64,000 nucleotides of DNA from Desertivirga arenae (GTDB lineage: Bacteria; Bacteroidota; Bacteroidia; Sphingobacteriales; Sphingobacteriaceae), in the NCBI RefSeq assembly GCF_017355785.1, contig NZ_JAFEWE010000013.1:62001-126000 (forward strand), given 5' to 3'. Within the stretch, counting starts at the first letter, position 1, and each line of letters begins with the position of its first letter. Below the pieces are notes generated by a model, which was given only the letters and a program-made list of their open reading frames with translations, ran no database searches and had not been told where the DNA came from. A program made the position numbers and the translations under genes. This document shows, piece by piece, positions 7,054-14,353 of this stretch.

Positions 7054-8103
7054 ATGAATTTTAAGAAAATATTATCCGCACTACTGGTTATTGCTTCGTC
7101 ACAAGCGATAGCCCAGCATACTGCGGGTCTGGAAACTCTGCCGGGAGGAGTTCAGTATAAGATCTTTACGGCTAATACCACCCCTAAAATTAAGGTGAAC
7201 GATGTGATCACCTTTAATATGATCCAAAGAACTGATAAAGATTCTGTTCTTTATAGCAGTTACACTGCAGGTCGTCCTGGAAAATTGCAAGTTCAGGCCG
7301 CTCAGAATAATCTCGATCTGATGGCTTTCCTTCCATTGCTTACAGCAAGGGACAGTGCTATCTTCAAAGTTCCTGCAGATTCGATATTTAAGGGTGCCCC
7401 GGATTCCGAGAGGCCTCCGTTCCTTAAAAAAGGTAGTTATCTTTCGGTAACAGTGAAAGTTGAAAAAGTCCAATCGATGGACGAGGCCATGGCAGAGTAT
7501 AAGACAGAGATGGAGAAAATGAAGGCTACTGAAACGGAGGCTTTAACAAAATATCTGACTGATCAAAAGCTTAATCCAGCAAAGACTACTTCAGGTCTAC
7601 GTTATATTATCACAAAGCCTTCTATCAAACCTAAAGCTGTTAAAGGGGATTCTGTATGGGTAAATTATGTAGGAAGTACACTTGATGGAAAGGTGTTCGA
7701 CTCAAGTATCGAATCTGAAGCTAAGAAAGCAGGTCTAGAGCAACCCGGAAGAACATATGAGCCGATTAAACTAGTTTTAGGACAAGGTCAGGTTATCCCA
7801 GGATGGGAAGAAGGGTTGTTATTATTAAACGAGGGTGCTAAGGCCACTTTTATTATTCCTTCTGAGCTGGCTTATGGCCCTCAGGGAAGTCCTCCTGCAA
7901 TTATGCCTTTCAGTACTTTGAGGTTCGACCTTGAGTTGGTTAAAGTAAAGAAACCTAAAAAGGTTGTAGCAAGCCCAGCTAAAAAGCCGGGAACAACAAC
8001 AAAGAAAACCACAACACCTGTTAAAAAGACAACAACTCCGGCAAAGAAACCAGCAACGCCCGCTAAAAAGCCGGCCGCAACTACAAAGCCAAAAACAAAA
8101 TAA
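7054..8103 (+). CDS. FKBP-type peptidyl-prolyl isomerase with basic tail
   Basis: A 349-aa exported paralogue of the preceding gene. ATG 7054 is preferred over 7030 because it gives a clean type I signal peptide (MNFKKILSALLVIASSQAIAQ), and the longer start lies in the terminator stem. The N-terminal part repeats the degenerate FKBP-like region (VNDVITFNMIQRTDKDSVLY). The C-terminal half is a canonical FKBP domain (GDSVWVNYVGSTLDGKVFDSS, VIPGWEEGLLLLNEGAKATF, SELAYGPQG). The final 50 residues are a low-complexity Lys/Pro/Thr/Ala tail built from KKTTTP and AKKPAT units. This tail is absent from the paralogue and may bind anionic surfaces; that is inference. Confidence 0.87.
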   Translation: MNFKKILSALLVIASSQAIAQHTAGLETLPGGVQYKIFTANTTPKIKVNDVITFNMIQRTDKDSVLYSSYTAGRPGKLQVQAAQNNLDLMAFLPLLTARDSAIFKVPADSIFKGAPDSERPPFLKKGSYLSVTVKVEKVQSMDEAMAEYKTEMEKMKATETEALTKYLTDQKLNPAKTTSGLRYIITKPSIKPKAVKGDSVWVNYVGSTLDGKVFDSSIESEAKKAGLEQPGRTYEPIKLVLGQGQVIPGWEEGLLLLNEGAKATFIIPSELAYGPQGSPPAIMPFSTLRFDLELVKVKKPKKVVASPAKKPGTTTKKTTTPVKKTTTPAKKPATPAKKPAATTKPKTK

Positions 8104-8107
8104 ATAG

Positions 8108-8133
8108 AAAGCCTCCGAAAGGGGGCTTTTTTT
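8108..8133 (+). terminator. Intrinsic terminator after second FKBP gene
   Basis: AAAGCCTCC (8108-8116), GAAA loop and GGGGGCTTT (8121-8129) form a 9-bp stem followed by a T-run (to 8133), directly after the stop codon. Classic intrinsic terminator. Confidence 0.85.
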
Positions 8134-8365
8134 GATAAAGAGTTATTTGTTTCAATATTTCTTCACGCGAATAAAAGGCTCCAATTGATTTCGATCGGAG
8201 TATAAAAGTTTACCTTTGAAATGCTTCAACCTAAAGAAACGTAAGTTTTAATTAGTACATCACCTTTACTCCAATTTCTAGTCCGCTTTAAACTCCTCTC
8301 ATAGTTTCCTATAACGCTCAATTAATACGTTTGCCCCAATCGTAAATCTAAAATCCCCTGCAATT

Positions 8366-8470
8366 CTGTCACCTTGTCATTTTTCTTCCTGTCTCTTTTA
8401 TCAGTCTTCTTGTCAAAATACTGTCAGCTGAGGCAATGTCTGTTATTGGCATAAGCATTGATAAGAAGAA
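8366..8470 (+). promoter_or_regulatory. dnaK upstream region: TGTCA repeats and sigma-54-like site
   Basis: The 376-bp spacer ahead of dnaK holds several CTGTCA or CTTGTCA motifs between about 8366 and 8426, followed by TTGGCATAAGCATTGATA (8446-8463). The latter resembles a sigma-54 -24/-12 element (TGGCA, 5 nt, TTG) but has GA instead of GC at -12. No CIRCE hairpin is present. I infer an alternative promoter for heat-shock or stress control. Confidence 0.4.
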
Positions 8471-8509
8471 GCAGAATTAATTGTTGAACAATCTAAAGTA
8501 AAATATATC

Positions 8510-10423
8510 ATGTCAAAAATTATTGGTATCGACTTAGGAACAACTAACTCCTGCGTAGCCGTAATGGAAGGTAATGAGCCTGTTGTTATTGCTAACAGCG
8601 AAGGTAAACGTACTACTCCTTCTATTGTAGCGTTTGTTGAGAACGGTGAGCGTAAAGTTGGGGATCCTGCAAAACGCCAGGCAATTACTAACCCTAGAAA
8701 GACGATCTACTCTATAAAACGCTTCATGGGTAACAGCTTCAATGAGGTTACTAAAGAAACTGAACGCGTACCTTATGCTGTAGTAAAGGGTGATAACAAC
8801 ACTCCTCGCGTTGAAATCGACGACCGTAAATATACTCCACAAGAAATTTCTGCTATGGTTCTTCAGAAAATGAAGAAAACAGCGGAAGACTTTTTAGGTC
8901 ATGAAGTAACTGAAGCAGTTATTACTGTTCCTGCTTATTTCAATGATGCACAACGTCAGGCAACTAAAGAAGCTGGTGAAATTGCAGGCTTAAATGTTAA
9001 ACGTATCATCAACGAGCCAACTGCAGCTGCTTTAGCTTACGGTTTAGACAAAGCGCACAAGGATATGAAGATCGCAGTGTTCGACTGTGGTGGTGGTACT
9101 CACGACGTTTCTGTTCTTGAATTAGGTGATGGCGTATTTGAAGTTAAATCTACTGATGGTGATACTCACTTAGGTGGTGACGACTTTGACCAAGTGATCA
9201 TCGACTGGTTAGCTGCAGAGTTCCAGTCTGAAAATTCAATGGACCTTAAGAAAGATCCTATGGCTTTACAGCGTTTGAAAGAAGCTGCAGAAAAAGCAAA
9301 GATCGAACTATCAAGCTCTACTCAAACTGAGGTTAACTTACCTTATATCACAGCCGACGCAACAGGTCCTAAGCACTTGGTTCGCACGTTAAGCCGTGCT
9401 AAATTTGAGCAGTTAGCTGATAGCTTAATTAAACGTACCATCGAGCCTTGCCGTTCTGCTTTGAAGAATGCGGGTCTATCTCCATCTGATATTGATGAAG
9501 TGATCCTTGTGGGTGGTTCTACACGTATCCCTGCTATCCAGGATGCCGTTAAAGCTTTCTTCGGTAAAGAACCTTCAAAAGGTGTTAACCCGGATGAGGT
9601 TGTGGCTATCGGTGCAGCAATCCAGGGTGGTGTATTAACCGGTGAGGTTAAAGATGTATTGCTTCTTGACGTTACTCCTCTTTCATTAGGTATCGAAACT
9701 ATGGGTGGTGTAATGACTAAACTGATCGAAGCAAATACAACTATCCCAAGCAAAAAATCAGAGACTTTCTCTACGGCATCAGATAATCAGCCATCTGTTG
9801 AAATCCATATCTTGCAAGGTGAGCGTCCAATGGCAAGCCAAAACCGTACTATCGGTCGTTTCCACTTAGACGGAATTCCACCTGCACCTCGTGGTGTGCC
9901 TCAAATCGAAGTAACTTTTGATATTGATGCTAACGGTATCTTACACGTCGGAGCAAAAGATAAAGCAACAGGTAAGGAACAAAAGATCCGTATCGAAGCT
10001 TCTTCAGGTTTGTCAGACGAAGAGATCCAAAAAATGAAGCAGGAAGCTGAAGCGAACGCTGAAGCAGATAAAAAAGCTAAAGAAGAGATCGACAAGCTAA
10101 ATGCTGCTGATGCTCTTATCTTCTCCACTGAAAAACAGTTGAAAGAGTATGGCGATAAGATCCCTGCAGAGAAAAAAGCACCGATTGAGAGTGGTTTAGA
10201 GAAATTAAAAGCTGCTTATGCTGCTAAAGATTTCGCAGGTATTGATACTGCTCAGGCTGAATTGCAAAATTCATGGACTGCAGCTTCTGAAGACATGTAC
10301 AAAGCAGCTGGTGATCCAGGAGCCGCAGGTGCTCAGGCTGGAGGCCCAGGTGCTGGAGCTGGAAACAACGGTGGCAACGCCGGAGATACTGTTACAGACG
10401 TAGATTTCGAAGAAGTTAAATAG
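8510..10423 (+). CDS. dnaK: Chaperone protein DnaK (Hsp70)
   Basis: A 637-aa Hsp70 chaperone. It has the N-terminal phosphate-1 loop [13 protein letters not shown], a nucleotide-binding domain with VGGSTRIPA, the linker [13 protein letters not shown], a substrate-binding domain, a helical lid and the C-terminal EEVK after a Gly/Ala-rich tail. The phosphate-2 motif reads [11 protein letters not shown] (191-201), with Cys193 and His198 where most DnaKs have Leu and Phe; the Thr (T197) is kept. It is monocistronic, without dnaJ/grpE next to it, preceded by a long regulatory spacer and followed by a strong terminator. Codons look optimised, as in the ribosomal genes here. Confidence 0.97.
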   Translation: MSKIIGIDLGTTNSCVAVMEGNEPVVIANSEGKRTTPSIVAFVENGERKVGDPAKRQAITNPRKTIYSIKRFMGNSFNEVTKETERVPYAVVKGDNNTPRVEIDDRKYTPQEISAMVLQKMKKTAEDFLGHEVTEAVITVPAYFNDAQRQATKEAGEIAGLNVKRIINEPTAAALAYGLDKAHKDMKIAVFDCGGGTHDVSVLELGDGVFEVKSTDGDTHLGGDDFDQVIIDWLAAEFQSENSMDLKKDPMALQRLKEAAEKAKIELSSSTQTEVNLPYITADATGPKHLVRTLSRAKFEQLADSLIKRTIEPCRSALKNAGLSPSDIDEVILVGGSTRIPAIQDAVKAFFGKEPSKGVNPDEVVAIGAAIQGGVLTGEVKDVLLLDVTPLSLGIETMGGVMTKLIEANTTIPSKKSETFSTASDNQPSVEIHILQGERPMASQNRTIGRFHLDGIPPAPRGVPQIEVTFDIDANGILHVGAKDKATGKEQKIRIEASSGLSDEEIQKMKQEAEANAEADKKAKEEIDKLNAADALIFSTEKQLKEYGDKIPAEKKAPIESGLEKLKAAYAAKDFAGIDTAQAELQNSWTAASEDMYKAAGDPGAAGAQAGGPGAGAGNNGGNAGDTVTDVDFEEVK

Positions 10424-10443
10424 TCTTACGAAATTATATAGCA

Positions 10444-10479
10444 AAAAAAGCCGTTCTGATTTTTCGGAACGGCTTTTTT
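10444..10479. terminator. Terminator after dnaK
   Basis: A 13-bp stem: AAAAAAGCCGTTC (10444-10456) pairs with GAACGGCTTTTTT (10467-10479), giving a U-tract on the plus strand. It lies 20 nt after the dnaK stop and immediately precedes the tatD promoter. Confidence 0.9.
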
Positions 10480-10495
10480 GTTAATACTAGATTCC

Positions 10496-10503
10496 TACTT
10501 TTG
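10496..10503 (+). promoter_or_regulatory. -7 promoter box of tatD
   Basis: TACTTTTG matches TAnnTTTG exactly, with only 5 nt before the ATG at 10509. A leaderless or near-leaderless mRNA is predicted. Confidence 0.6.
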
Positions 10504-10508
10504 CAGAA

Positions 10509-11276
10509 ATGATTTTAACAGACACGCATACGCACCAATATTACGAGAAGGATGCTGAAAAGCTGAAGGAGTTGATGCAGCGCTGTTTGGATAACAAGGT
10601 AGAACGCTTATTCCTCCCCAATGTGGATTCTGAATCAATCTCCCTGATAAAAAATCTCGTAAAGGAATATCCCGTAAATTGCTTTGCGATGCTGGGACTT
10701 CATCCCTGCGACGTAAAGGAGAACTACCGGGAAGAGCTGGATACTATTTTTGCTGCTATCCCTAGCACAAAAATTTATGCCATTGGAGAAATTGGGATAG
10801 ACCTCTATTGGGATAAGACAACGCTCGAACTGCAGCAGAAAGCTTTCCACGAGCAGATCGGATGGGCTAAAAATATGGATCTGCCTATTGTTATTCATTG
10901 CAGAGAAGCATTCGACGAAGTTTATGAAGTTTTACTTGCGGAGAGAGATGAAAAGTTAAGGGGAATCTTTCATTGTTTTTCGGGAACGGTGGAACAAGCA
11001 AGAAAAATCATTGATTTAGGCTTTTATCTGGGTATTGGTGGCGTAGTCACGTACAAAAAGTCAGGATTGGATAAGGTTGTCGAGGAAATTCCTTTGGATA
11101 ATATCGTTTTAGAGACAGATTCTCCTTATTTAACTCCCGTACCATATAGAGGTAAACCAAATGAAAGTAGTTATTTGGTGTATGTAGCTCAAAAAGTAGC
11201 AGACATTAAGCAAATAAGCCTCGAAGAAGTGGCAGCGATTACCACAGAAAATTCAAAAATTATTTTTAACACGTAG
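10509..11276 (+). CDS. TatD-family metal-dependent hydrolase/DNase
   Basis: A 255-aa TIM-barrel hydrolase of the TatD/YcfH family. Metal ligands are visible: THTH (H7, H9), E in IGEIGIDLYW, H in PIVIHCRE, H in GIFHCFSG and D in VLETDSPYLTP. Members act as Mg-dependent 3'-5' exonucleases or D-aminoacyl-tRNA deacylase-like enzymes; the exact substrate is not set by sequence. The length matches the family. It lies 50 nt upstream of ansA on the same strand and may be cotranscribed with it. Confidence 0.9.
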   Translation: MILTDTHTHQYYEKDAEKLKELMQRCLDNKVERLFLPNVDSESISLIKNLVKEYPVNCFAMLGLHPCDVKENYREELDTIFAAIPSTKIYAIGEIGIDLYWDKTTLELQQKAFHEQIGWAKNMDLPIVIHCREAFDEVYEVLLAERDEKLRGIFHCFSGTVEQARKIIDLGFYLGIGGVVTYKKSGLDKVVEEIPLDNIVLETDSPYLTPVPYRGKPNESSYLVYVAQKVADIKQISLEEVAAITTENSKIIFNT

Positions 11277-11326
11277 GAACGAGTTTCCTTTTTTATATTT
11301 AGGAAATTTTAAGGAGTAGAGTTTAG

Positions 11327-12376
11327 ATGACAAAGGTTTTAATTATATACACTGGTGGAACTATTGGAATGGTTTTCGATAAAGTGACGGGTGTTCTTAA
11401 GCCTTTAGACTTTAAACACATCAACGAAAACGTTCCTGAACTCCAACGCCTCCCATACGAAATTACCGTCCATTCTTTTTCTGAGATCATCGACTCCTCT
11501 AATATGAGTCCCGAGATATGGATTGAATTGGCAGAGCTGGTAGAGCAGAATTACGATCTCTACGATGGATTTGTTATCCTTCACGGATCAGATACCATGG
11601 CCTTTACTGCTTCTGCATTAAGTTTCTTACTGGAGGGATTGAATAAACCGGTGATCTTTACCGGATCTCAGCTACCCATAGGAGAGATCAGGACGGATGC
11701 TAAGGAAAATTTGATCACGGCCCTCGAGATCGCCTCTGCTAAATTGAATGGATCTGCCCGCGTACCTGAGGTATGTATCTATTTCGATTTTCAGTTGTTC
11801 AGAGGAAACAGGGCATTTAAATATAACTCTGCTAAGTTTGAGGCCTTCCGGTCTCCTAATTATCCTGTATTAGCGGAAGCTGGGGTGCATTTGCGTTACA
11901 ATGATGCAAGCATCCGCAAATGCGAAGATTGTACATTCAGAGCTCACAAAAAGCTAAATAACTCTATTACCGTTCTGAAGCTTTATCCTGGTATCAGTAA
12001 AGAAACAGTTGGTGCTATTGTTAATTCGAAGACAAGAGCTATTATCCTCGAAACTTTTGGCGCCGGAAATACCACGACAGAAAAATGGTTCCTTGACTGC
12101 CTCGAGAGTGCAATCAAGCAAGAGAAGGTAATACTGGATATATCTCAATGTAAAGTTGGCAGTGTTGAGCTTGGCAGATATGAAACGAGTCGCCCATTAA
12201 AGAATATGGGAGTGGTAAGTGGCTATGACATGACCTACGAAGCTGCCGTTACTAAGTTAATGTTCCTGCTTTCAAGGGGCTATACTTATAATCGTATTAC
12301 AACATTACTGGAAACAAATCTTAGAGGAGAACTAAGTAAAACGCCTTTTGCGGCACCTGCGAAGTCTGTTTTCTAG
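11327..12376 (+). CDS. ansA: Type I (cytoplasmic) L-asparaginase
   Basis: Hydrolyses L-asparagine to aspartate and ammonia. The 349-aa protein has the first active-site block YTGGTIGM (TGGT at 9-12) and the second, LHGSDTMAFT (T90), followed by PVIFTGSQLPIGEIRTDAKENL. There is no signal peptide, consistent with the cytoplasmic AnsA type. An AAGGAG Shine-Dalgarno-like site lies at 11311-11316, 10 nt before the ATG and unusual for this phylum. A weak -7-like box (TATATTTA) is at 11294-11301. The pairing with tatD is common in relatives. Confidence 0.93.
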   Translation: MTKVLIIYTGGTIGMVFDKVTGVLKPLDFKHINENVPELQRLPYEITVHSFSEIIDSSNMSPEIWIELAELVEQNYDLYDGFVILHGSDTMAFTASALSFLLEGLNKPVIFTGSQLPIGEIRTDAKENLITALEIASAKLNGSARVPEVCIYFDFQLFRGNRAFKYNSAKFEAFRSPNYPVLAEAGVHLRYNDASIRKCEDCTFRAHKKLNNSITVLKLYPGISKETVGAIVNSKTRAIILETFGAGNTTTEKWFLDCLESAIKQEKVILDISQCKVGSVELGRYETSRPLKNMGVVSGYDMTYEAAVTKLMFLLSRGYTYNRITTLLETNLRGELSKTPFAAPAKSVF

Positions 12377-12424
12377 TTTCGTTCATCTAAGTAATTTTAA
12401 GCTATAGAATTCGCTGCAAATTGT

Positions 12425-12432
12425 TATTTTTG
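12425..12432 (+). promoter_or_regulatory. -7 promoter box of tRNA-Ser
   Basis: TATTTTTG matches TAnnTTTG exactly, 11 nt before the tRNA 5' end. Confidence 0.65.
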
Positions 12433-12443
12433 CATTCCCAAAC

Positions 12444-12530
12444 AGAGAGGTGTCCGAGTGGTTGAAGGAGCAAGCCTGGAAAGTTTGTATACTCGCAAGG
12501 GTATCGCGGGTTCGAATCCCGCTCTCTCTG
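12444..12530 (+). tRNA. tRNA-Ser(GGA)
   Basis: An 87-nt tRNA with a long class II variable arm. The acceptor AGAGAGG (12444-12450) pairs with TCTCTCT (12523-12529), and discriminator G is at 12530. The D-stem is TCC/GGA. The anticodon stem CAAGC/GTTTG encloses the loop CTGGAAA, giving anticodon GGA for UCC/UCU serine codons. The T-arm GCGGG-TTCGAAT-CCCGC is intact. CCA is not encoded. Confidence 0.95.
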
Positions 12531-12552
12531 CTGAATTAATATTCAAGGATTA

Positions 12553-12592
12553 CAAGAGCCTGTTGATTGAAGATCGCAGGCTTTGTTTTTTA
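12553..12592 (+). terminator. Probable terminator after tRNA-Ser
   Basis: AGCCTG (12557-12562) pairs with CAGGCT (12577-12582), followed by TTGTTTTTT. Short stem plus T-run, 25-60 nt after the tRNA. Confidence 0.6.
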
Positions 12593-12961
12593 ACGATTCT
12601 ACTAGCCTTCCTTTAGGTTGATCACTATCCCCATAATTCTATCCCCTGATTTTTCTATCCCCTGTGCTTATTAACCCCTAGTTAATACCTGCTTATTCTC
12701 AAGTCCGATTCAGATCCGATTCAAGTCCGATTCAGATCCGTATAAATGCCCTTGGCTAATGGGATTTTAATGGTACTTGAATATAAACTGATAGTTAAAT
12801 GAATGGGGTTTCGGCATAAGCCGGTATAGGCAAAGTAGGAACCCGGGTGTAGTCCCCCAGCTACAGAAAGAGTATTATGCACGTGGTTTTTTTGTAGGAA
12901 TTGAAGAAATCAGGAAGTTTTGTTTTTCACAGGAGCTAAAAGTTGAAATGCATTTTGGCTT
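12593..12961. other. Non-coding spacer between tRNA-Ser and trxA
   Basis: About 370 bp with no credible gene on either strand. It contains the 22-bp tandem repeat (12701-12744). Further on is a G/C-rich stretch with small palindromes (CGGCATAAGCCG near 12812 and GTAG...CTAC around 12856-12875). I see no integrase, att-type duplication of the tRNA end, or recognisable RNA family. Confidence 0.5.
12701..12744. repeat. 22-bp tandem repeat, two copies (four 11-bp half units)
   Basis: AAGTCCGATTCAGATCCG occurs at 12701-12718 and again at 12723-12740. The unit is 22 bp and splits into 11-bp halves AAGTCCGATTC and AGATCCGATTC; the last half is degraded to AGATCCGTATA. Confidence 0.75.
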
Positions 12962-13258
12962 TTAAACGAACTGTTCAATCACCTGTTTTAATTGACTTGC
13001 CTGGATCACTCCAGATTGACGCCATTTCGTCTCACCGTTTTTGAATAGGATGAGCGTGGGAACGCCCTGGATATTATAAGCTTTGGCAGCCGCGGGATTT
13101 TTATCTACATCCACTTTCAGGATAGTTGCTTTGTCTCCCAACATGGTTTTTGCCTGATCAAGGATAGGTGCCATCATTTTACAGGGACCACACCACTCTG
13201 CAGAAAAGTCAACCAGCACAGGTTTATCAGAGTTAATAATATCATTGAATGTTGCCAT
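12962..13258 (-). CDS. trxA: Thioredoxin
   Basis: A 98-aa cytosolic thioredoxin with the active site WCGPC (C23, C26), the cis-proline block [12 protein letters not shown], and D16 in VLVDFSAEW. It reduces disulfides in client enzymes using NADPH via thioredoxin reductase (not in the window). It is a stand-alone gene. The start ATG 13258 gives the normal length. A weak -7-like box (CAACTTTG) lies just upstream. It is separated from the next minus-strand gene by that gene's terminator. Confidence 0.95.
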   Translation of the reverse strand: MATFNDIINSDKPVLVDFSAEWCGPCKMMAPILDQAKTMLGDKATILKVDVDKNPAAAKAYNIQGVPTLILFKNGETKWRQSGVIQASQLKQVIEQFV

Positions 13259-13301
13259 ACCCCAAAGTTGTCAAATACTATTCCAATCACCATATCTGGC
13301 A

Positions 13302-13336
13302 TAAAAAAACAGCATACCAGAAATTGATATGCTGTT
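13302..13336 (-). terminator. Terminator of the PepSY-like gene
   Basis: AACAGCATA (13308-13316) pairs perfectly with TATGCTGTT (13328-13336). On the minus strand a seven-T run follows the stem (A-run 13303-13309), right after the stop at 13359. Confidence 0.85.
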
Positions 13337-13358
13337 CTAATATATGAGCAGAAAAATC

Positions 13359-14243
13359 TTATCGGATCACTACTGTTTTAACAAAGTCGCCTGTTGCATT
13401 AAATTGAAGGCCAATCCTTGTATTGTTAGAATTGATGATCACAACATATGCTTGTATCGTGCTATTTATTTTTACGGCGAAAGCTTTGTCAAACACATAA
13501 CCTGGGTAGGTAGTAGTTAGGTAGGTAAGAGTAGTTGCTGGTAATTCTGTTTGTGCAACTGCTGTTTTCTTGCCTTTGTGAGCAATGATCTGGGCACGTT
13601 TCAGGAACAGGTTAGCAGAGCTAAAGGCTGTTGCATATAGTCCATTATTCGAGCTGATCACCACTGTACTGCTGTCTTTACCTTTGAACGCCGAAACCAA
13701 GGTGTCGGTTGGGTAGTTAACCAGGAAGTAAGCTTTAATTACTGTTGAAAGTGACGACACTGCAATGGTGTCGTGATGTGCACCTTCTCTTCCATCAAAG
13801 CGACCTCCGCGTTTCCAACCTTTTCCTCTAAGGTCACCACGCTCGCGTTGTTCAAAAACTCTAACAAAAGCGCCTGTTGAATCAAATTTTAATCCCACTG
13901 GTTTGTTGTTATAAAGGATTACCACAATATAACTGTTAACAGAACCACTTACCGAAACCTTAAAGGTCTTTTTTAAAGTATAACCACTATAGTTTGCAGC
14001 TAGGTAAGTAGAAACAGAGGCAGGTAAATCTGTTGCAGCGATAGAATCGCGGGTTGCTCCGTCAGGAGTGGTATTAACAATATAAACAGCATCTCCTGAT
14101 ACACTTGCACTTTCAACAAGAATAGCCTGAGTGGAAGCGACATCATCTGAGGTGTCCTGCGTTTCTTTTTTGCAAGAGGTAAAAGTAAGGGCAAGGGCGG
14201 CAGCCGCTAAAAATAGTCCGTTAATAAGTTTGTTTCTCTTCAT
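13359..14243 (-). CDS. PepSY-like repeat lipoprotein
   Basis: A 294-aa lipoprotein; signal peptide with C24 in LTFTSCKK. ATG 14243 was chosen because the 15 codons added by an upstream ATG (14288) would bury the signal peptide. The mature part holds three copies of a PepSY-like module (about residues 65-130, 150-205 and 220-290). Each has the pattern LPxxVxxYLxxxYxGY followed by a beta strand ending in VxLxFxxTGxFV. Copies 1 and 3 are closely similar; copy 2 is more divergent. A basic, Gly/Arg-rich linker (RERGDLRGKGWKRGGR) separates copies 1 and 2. Such proteins are periplasmic or surface lipoproteins of unknown function in Bacteroidota. Confidence 0.75.
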   Translation of the reverse strand: MKRNKLINGLFLAAAALALTFTSCKKETQDTSDDVASTQAILVESASVSGDAVYIVNTTPDGATRDSIAATDLPASVSTYLAANYSGYTLKKTFKVSVSGSVNSYIVVILYNNKPVGLKFDSTGAFVRVFEQRERGDLRGKGWKRGGRFDGREGAHHDTIAVSSLSTVIKAYFLVNYPTDTLVSAFKGKDSSTVVISSNNGLYATAFSSANLFLKRAQIIAHKGKKTAVAQTELPATTLTYLTTTYPGYVFDKAFAVKINSTIQAYVVIINSNNTRIGLQFNATGDFVKTVVIR

Positions 14244-14322
14244 GTTGTTATAATTTAAGTTTCTATCAATTACTGATCTTTTTGACATTACGAAACTATT
14301 TTGGGAACATGAAGAGAAAATG

Positions 14323-14353
14323 AAAAATCAGAAGAATGTATTTTTTTTTCTGA
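14323..14353 (-). terminator. Possible terminator of crtI
   Basis: TCAGAA (14328-14333) and TTCTGA (14348-14353) form a 6-bp stem abutting the crtI stop codon. On the minus strand a TTTTTC tract follows. Weak stem. Confidence 0.4.

Noticed and set aside
8104-8509. CIRCE/HrcA operator before dnaK
   Set aside because: No TTAGCACTC-type inverted repeat found.
9343-9753. 136-codon minus-strand frame
   Set aside because: Antisense to the conserved DnaK region; caused by biased codon use.
12531-12961. Integration site or island at tRNA-Ser
   Set aside because: No integrase and no repeat of the tRNA 3' end nearby.
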